From GCA-002733465 sp039969155 (lineage in GTDB: Bacteria; Pseudomonadota; Gammaproteobacteria; Enterobacterales; Kangiellaceae), in the NCBI GenBank assembly GCA_039969155.1, contig JBDVOJ010000095.1, positions 1 to 64,000 on the forward strand: a stretch of 64,000 nt of DNA, given 5' to 3'. Each line of letters starts with the position of its first letter. The stretch's first letter is position 1. The notes under the pieces are model-generated. The model had not been told where the DNA came from. It did no database searches and saw only the letters and a program-made list of their open reading frames with translations. Position numbers and translations under genes: made by a program. Below are positions 60,695 to 64,000 of this stretch, one piece after another.

Positions 60695-61984
60695 GTGAAC
60701 TCACTGGTTAGTAAATTTCTAGGTACTGCTGGTTTGCAGTTGCTTAGCAGAGGAATTATAGCTATTTCGGGGATAATGTTTGCTCGTTATTTAGGTCCTG
60801 AAGAGTTTGGGAAGTATACTTATATAATGTCAATTATCCTTATAGTAGGACTTCCTGCTGCGGCGGGATTACCTAACTTACTTGTGAGGGAGATTGCTAA
60901 CTATCACTTAGAGAAAAAATGGGGGTTACTATGTGGAGTTATTAGTTGGTCGAGATGGTACATAGTCAAAGTATCCTGTTTTATGATAGGCCTGATGTTA
61001 ACAGGATTTTACCTCGAGGTTTTTGACGCAGATATAGAGAGGTTGTTGTGGGTTGCGATTTGCCTTATTCCTCTTAGAGGGGGGATAGCTCAACATGCCG
61101 CTATTTTAAAAGGTTTGAGACGACCAAGTATCTCTTTGCTGCCAATGGAAATATTCTTGCCAATCATAGTTTTATCATTAATGTCCATAATGATTTTCTT
61201 GGAGATAGAGTTTAAATCTAAAGAGTTAGTTTTAGTAACAATTATTGCTTCATTTTGCGCATTTTTATTAAGCGTAATGCTATTGTTGAATATTATTAGA
61301 AAGGAAACTAAAAAATCCCCGAAAAGATATAACAAAAAAACATGGAACTCGTCATTGCTTCCCATGGCACTAATAGTAATTATCAGCACTTTTAATACGG
61401 AGCTCGCTGTTTTTTTCTTAGGCTTATTAGGTAATTCGGAGTCAGTAGCCTATTTTAAAGTTGGAATGCAAGCTACTATACTAATCTCATTAGGGTTGTC
61501 GTCTATTAACATTGTAATTATGCCTAATGTGGCTAGGTTTTTTAAGATGGGGGATATGAGCAAAACTCAAGAACTACTTACTAAAAGCGTTCAATTGAAT
61601 TTACTAGTTTCATTGCCGATATTACTTGTTTTAATATTTTTTGGCAGGTTTATTATAGGTCTACTTTTCGGTTCTGAGTATATAGATGCATATCCCGTTC
61701 TAGTTATTTTGTGTGTTGGACAATTTGTAAATGTTTTTATGGGCTCTGTAGGAGTAGTTCTTTATATGACCCATAACGAAAAAAAGGCGCTAAAATCATT
61801 AGTAATTTCATTAGTTATTAATATCGTGTTGCTAATACTTTTGGTGCCGAATCATTTGGAAATTGGAGGTGCTGTAGCAACTTCCTTCACGATGATAGTT
61901 TGGAATGTGTTAATGGCAAAAGAAGTTAAATTTTTAACTGGTTTAAAAACTTGGTTTAGTTATCGGAGATATCATGCTAAATAA
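60695..61984 (+). CDS. Wzx-type polysaccharide flippase
   Basis: A 429-residue membrane protein with about twelve to fourteen helices. The N-terminus LLSRGIIAISGIMFARYLGPEEFGKY is typical of the oligosaccharide flippase (MOP) superfamily. It moves lipid-linked sugar repeats across the inner membrane. The start is GTG with GGAAG upstream. The end overlaps pseB by 11 bp. The gene looks richer in A+T than its neighbours, as is common for polysaccharide genes spread by transfer. Confidence 0.86.
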   Translation: MNSLVSKFLGTAGLQLLSRGIIAISGIMFARYLGPEEFGKYTYIMSIILIVGLPAAAGLPNLLVREIANYHLEKKWGLLCGVISWSRWYIVKVSCFMIGLMLTGFYLEVFDADIERLLWVAICLIPLRGGIAQHAAILKGLRRPSISLLPMEIFLPIIVLSLMSIMIFLEIEFKSKELVLVTIIASFCAFLLSVMLLLNIIRKETKKSPKRYNKKTWNSSLLPMALIVIISTFNTELAVFFLGLLGNSESVAYFKVGMQATILISLGLSSINIVIMPNVARFFKMGDMSKTQELLTKSVQLNLLVSLPILLVLIFFGRFIIGLLFGSEYIDAYPVLVILCVGQFVNVFMGSVGVVLYMTHNEKKALKSLVISLVINIVLLILLVPNHLEIGGAVATSFTMIVWNVLMAKEVKFLTGLKTWFSYRRYHAK

Positions 61985-62987
61985 GAAAAGAGTACTAATA
62001 ACAGGGGGGACAGGATCCTTTGGTAAGCAATTTATCCAAACCATATTAAAGAATTATCCTGATGTTGGGAAAATTGTAATTTATTCAAGAGATGAATTAA
62101 AGCAATCTTTGATCAGGCAAATATATCCAACAAGTGATTATCCACAGCTAAGGTTTTTTATCGGTGATGTGAGAGACAGAGACCGTTTGACTCAAGCTTG
62201 TGAAAGTGTTGATGTTATTATTCATGCGGCTGCAATTAAACAGGTCGATACTGCAGAGTACAATCCAACAGAGTGTATTCGTACTAACATCGATGGTGCC
62301 GAAAATGTAATTCATGCTGCTCTTACTTGTGGAGTGAGAGATGTTGTTGCGTTATCAACAGATAAGGCTTGCGCTCCTATTAATTTATATGGTGCAACTA
62401 AACTAGCTTCAGATAAGCTATTTGCAGCCGCTAATAATATTCGCGGTTCTAGGGATATTAAGTTTAGTGTTGTCCGTTATGGTAACGTAATGGGCTCTCG
62501 AGGTTCTGTTATTCCTTTTTTTATCGATAAGAAAAAAGAAGGTGTATTACCTATCACTCATGAAGAAATGACGCGCTTTAATATTTCATTACAAGATGGG
62601 GTAAATATGGTGATGTACGCGCTAGAAAATCATATAGGAGGTGAAATCTTTGTTCCTAAAATACCTTCTTATAAAATTACTGATATTGCAGCTGCTATTG
62701 CGCCTGATTGCAAAATAAAGGTTGTTGGAATTCGTCCAGGAGAAAAATTACACGAAGAAATGATTACTGATACTGACTCGCTAAATACGATAGATTTTGG
62801 ACGCTACTATGCGATTCTACCTTCTGTATCATTTATTCATTCAGAAGAAGATTTTATTAAACATCATGGAGCGACTAAAGTGCCGTTCGGTTTTAAATAT
62901 AATTCCGGAACTAACACCGAATGGGAAACTGTAGAGTCTTTGCGTCAACTAATCGTTGAACATGTTGACTCAAGTTTTTCAATTTAA
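61974..62987 (+). CDS. pseB: UDP-GlcNAc 4,6-dehydratase (inverting) PseB
   Basis: A 337-residue SDR-fold enzyme of the PseB/FlaA1 type, catalysing the first step from UDP-GlcNAc toward pseudaminic acid. The NAD motif is TGGTGSFG near 10-17. VVALSTDKACAPINLYGATKLASDK, cut here to STDKACAPINLYGATK, near 125-141 carries the catalytic Asp-Lys and Tyr-Lys residues. GIRPGEKLHEEMI near 260 is typical. It overlaps wzx and precedes the matching aminotransferase by 20 bp. Confidence 0.92.
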   Translation: MLNKKRVLITGGTGSFGKQFIQTILKNYPDVGKIVIYSRDELKQSLIRQIYPTSDYPQLRFFIGDVRDRDRLTQACESVDVIIHAAAIKQVDTAEYNPTECIRTNIDGAENVIHAALTCGVRDVVALSTDKACAPINLYGATKLASDKLFAAANNIRGSRDIKFSVVRYGNVMGSRGSVIPFFIDKKKEGVLPITHEEMTRFNISLQDGVNMVMYALENHIGGEIFVPKIPSYKITDIAAAIAPDCKIKVVGIRPGEKLHEEMITDTDSLNTIDFGRYYAILPSVSFIHSEEDFIKHHGATKVPFGFKYNSGTNTEWETVESLRQLIVEHVDSSFSI

Positions 62988-63007
62988 TTCATCACAAAGA
63001 TACGCTT

Positions 63008-64000
63008 ATGATCCCTTACGGTAAACAAGAAATAACTCAACAAGATATTGCTGCTGTAGCTGGTGTTTTGAACTCAGACTTTTTAACTCAAGGCCCTCAA
63101 GTACCTAACTTTGAAAATGCCATAAAAAAAGCTGTTAATGCGCAACACGCATTGGCAGTTAATTCGGCAACTTCAGCATTACATATTGCTTGTCTGGCAT
63201 TGGGAGTAGGAAAAGGGGATCAAGTTTGGACAACACCAATAACTTTTGTGGCGTCTGCAAACTGTGCACTTTATTGCGGCGCTGATGTTGATTTTGTTGA
63301 TATTGATAACCAAACTTATAATTTATCTGCTGATAAACTAAGTCAAAAATTATCTTATGCCAAACAAAATAATCTGCCACTACCCAAGGTCGTTATTCCT
63401 GTTCATTTATGTGGTCAACCTTGTGAGATGGAAAAGATCCATGCGCTGGGGGTAGAGTATGGTTTCGCAATAATAGAAGATGCTTCTCATGCGATTGGCG
63501 GTAAATATAAAAATAGACCCATAGGTAATTGCGAGTATAGTGATATCACCGTCTTCAGTTTTCACCCAGTAAAAATTGTAACCACAGCGGAAGGTGGTGT
63601 TGCCACGACTAATTCGGCTGAGTTAGCTCAAAAAATGGATTTGTTGCGTAGTCATGGAATTACCCGAGACGATTCTTTAATGACCGAAAATTCTCACGGT
63701 GGGTGGTATTATCAACAGGTTGAATTAGGTTTTAACTACCGTATGACCGAAATGCAGGCTGCTTTGGGCGTAAGCCAAATGACCCGGTTAGATTTTTTTG
63801 TAGCCAAAAGAAATGAGTTAGCTGTGCGATATGATGAGTTTTTGAAAGGGTTACCAATAATCACACCTTTTCAAATAGAAGACTCTTATTCTGGACGACA
63901 TTTGTATGTTATCAAACTTAAGCTAGATGAAGTTACAATAACTCACAAACAGTTTTTTGAGCAATTAAGAAAGTTTGGGATCGGTGTTAACTTGCATTAT
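63008..64000 (+). CDS. pseC: UDP-4-amino-4,6-dideoxy-AltNAc aminotransferase PseC, partial
   Basis: The gene runs off the right edge after 331 codons (the family is about 380 residues). It is a DegT/DnrJ/EryC1-type PLP aminotransferase: PYGKQEITQQDI and LNSDFLTQGPQVPNFE at the start, VNSATSALHIACLALG near 57-72, and HPVKIVTTAEGG near 185-197 with the PLP lysine. It uses the product of PseB directly upstream. Together they point to pseudaminic acid or a related 4-amino-4,6-dideoxy sugar. The frame is open to the last base. Confidence 0.9.
   Translation, partial: MIPYGKQEITQQDIAAVAGVLNSDFLTQGPQVPNFENAIKKAVNAQHALAVNSATSALHIACLALGVGKGDQVWTTPITFVASANCALYCGADVDFVDIDNQTYNLSADKLSQKLSYAKQNNLPLPKVVIPVHLCGQPCEMEKIHALGVEYGFAIIEDASHAIGGKYKNRPIGNCEYSDITVFSFHPVKIVTTAEGGVATTNSAELAQKMDLLRSHGITRDDSLMTENSHGGWYYQQVELGFNYRMTEMQAALGVSQMTRLDFFVAKRNELAVRYDEFLKGLPIITPFQIEDSYSGRHLYVIKLKLDEVTITHKQFFEQLRKFGIGVNLHY

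Overview
The window is a moderately AT-rich, gene-dense stretch of a gammaproteobacterial chromosome. The Rsx/Rnf complex, CmoA/CmoB, RfaH with an ops site, an E. coli-type IscR and a cbb3 oxidase together point to a marine, aerobic or microaerophilic gammaproteobacterium. A Kangiellaceae-like relative is my guess; the genus is inference only.

Layout. Positions 1-2113 hold a Fur-controlled ferric-iron ABC uptake operon whose permease runs off the left edge. Next come tlpA/nudC (2232-3729) and a YtrA-type GntR/ABC exporter operon ending in a 61-aa peptide (3956-6508). Two DUF genes (DUF2288, DUF3016) precede metG, a small membrane protein and rsxABCDGE (7599-15271, minus strand). apbC, dcd and a PhnD-like binding protein follow. 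The cbb3 oxidase ccoNOQP and its maturation genes ccoGHI (18237-25867) carry an FNR-like box upstream. A large RND/MMPL exporter (26300-28831) faces the iscR-sufBCDS-sufA-sufT-sufE operon (28906-35624), which has an IscR type-1 operator and an FNR-like box. suhB, moaB (third FNR-like box), a DUF885 peptidase, a degenerate HD-GYP protein, cmoAB, pepE, a TetR regulator, a multidomain diguanylate cyclase, a Bax-like glucosaminidase, heat-shock clpB and galE fill 35744-51728.

From 51729 the window becomes a surface-polysaccharide locus. It has tRNA-Val(GAC), an orphan MlaC-like protein, RfaH, and an untranslated leader with an ops element. Then come an SLBB export protein, a Wzi-like porin, a Wzz chain-length regulator, a Wzx flippase and the pseudaminic-acid-type enzymes PseB and PseC (cut by the right edge). 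RfaH encoded next to an ops site suggests the capsule operon is antiterminated by its neighbour.

The most unusual signal is a family of 7-bp-period arrays confined to 51.7-59.6 kb. Three times, an array of AGTTNCN-type heptamers starts 6-12 bp after a stop codon and is matched downstream by an inverted array (NGNAACT-type, such as CTAGCAA x10.7). The three intervals hold nothing (51741-51857), a four-helix-bundle S23/Avd-like gene (56582-57162) and a toxin-antitoxin pair (58586-59413). A 60-bp copy of the third right-hand array also lies inside the wzz reading frame (82% identical by hand alignment, no gaps). I read these as candidate cassette-type elements, not a characterised mobile family. 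No transposase, integrase, CRISPR or prophage genes are visible.
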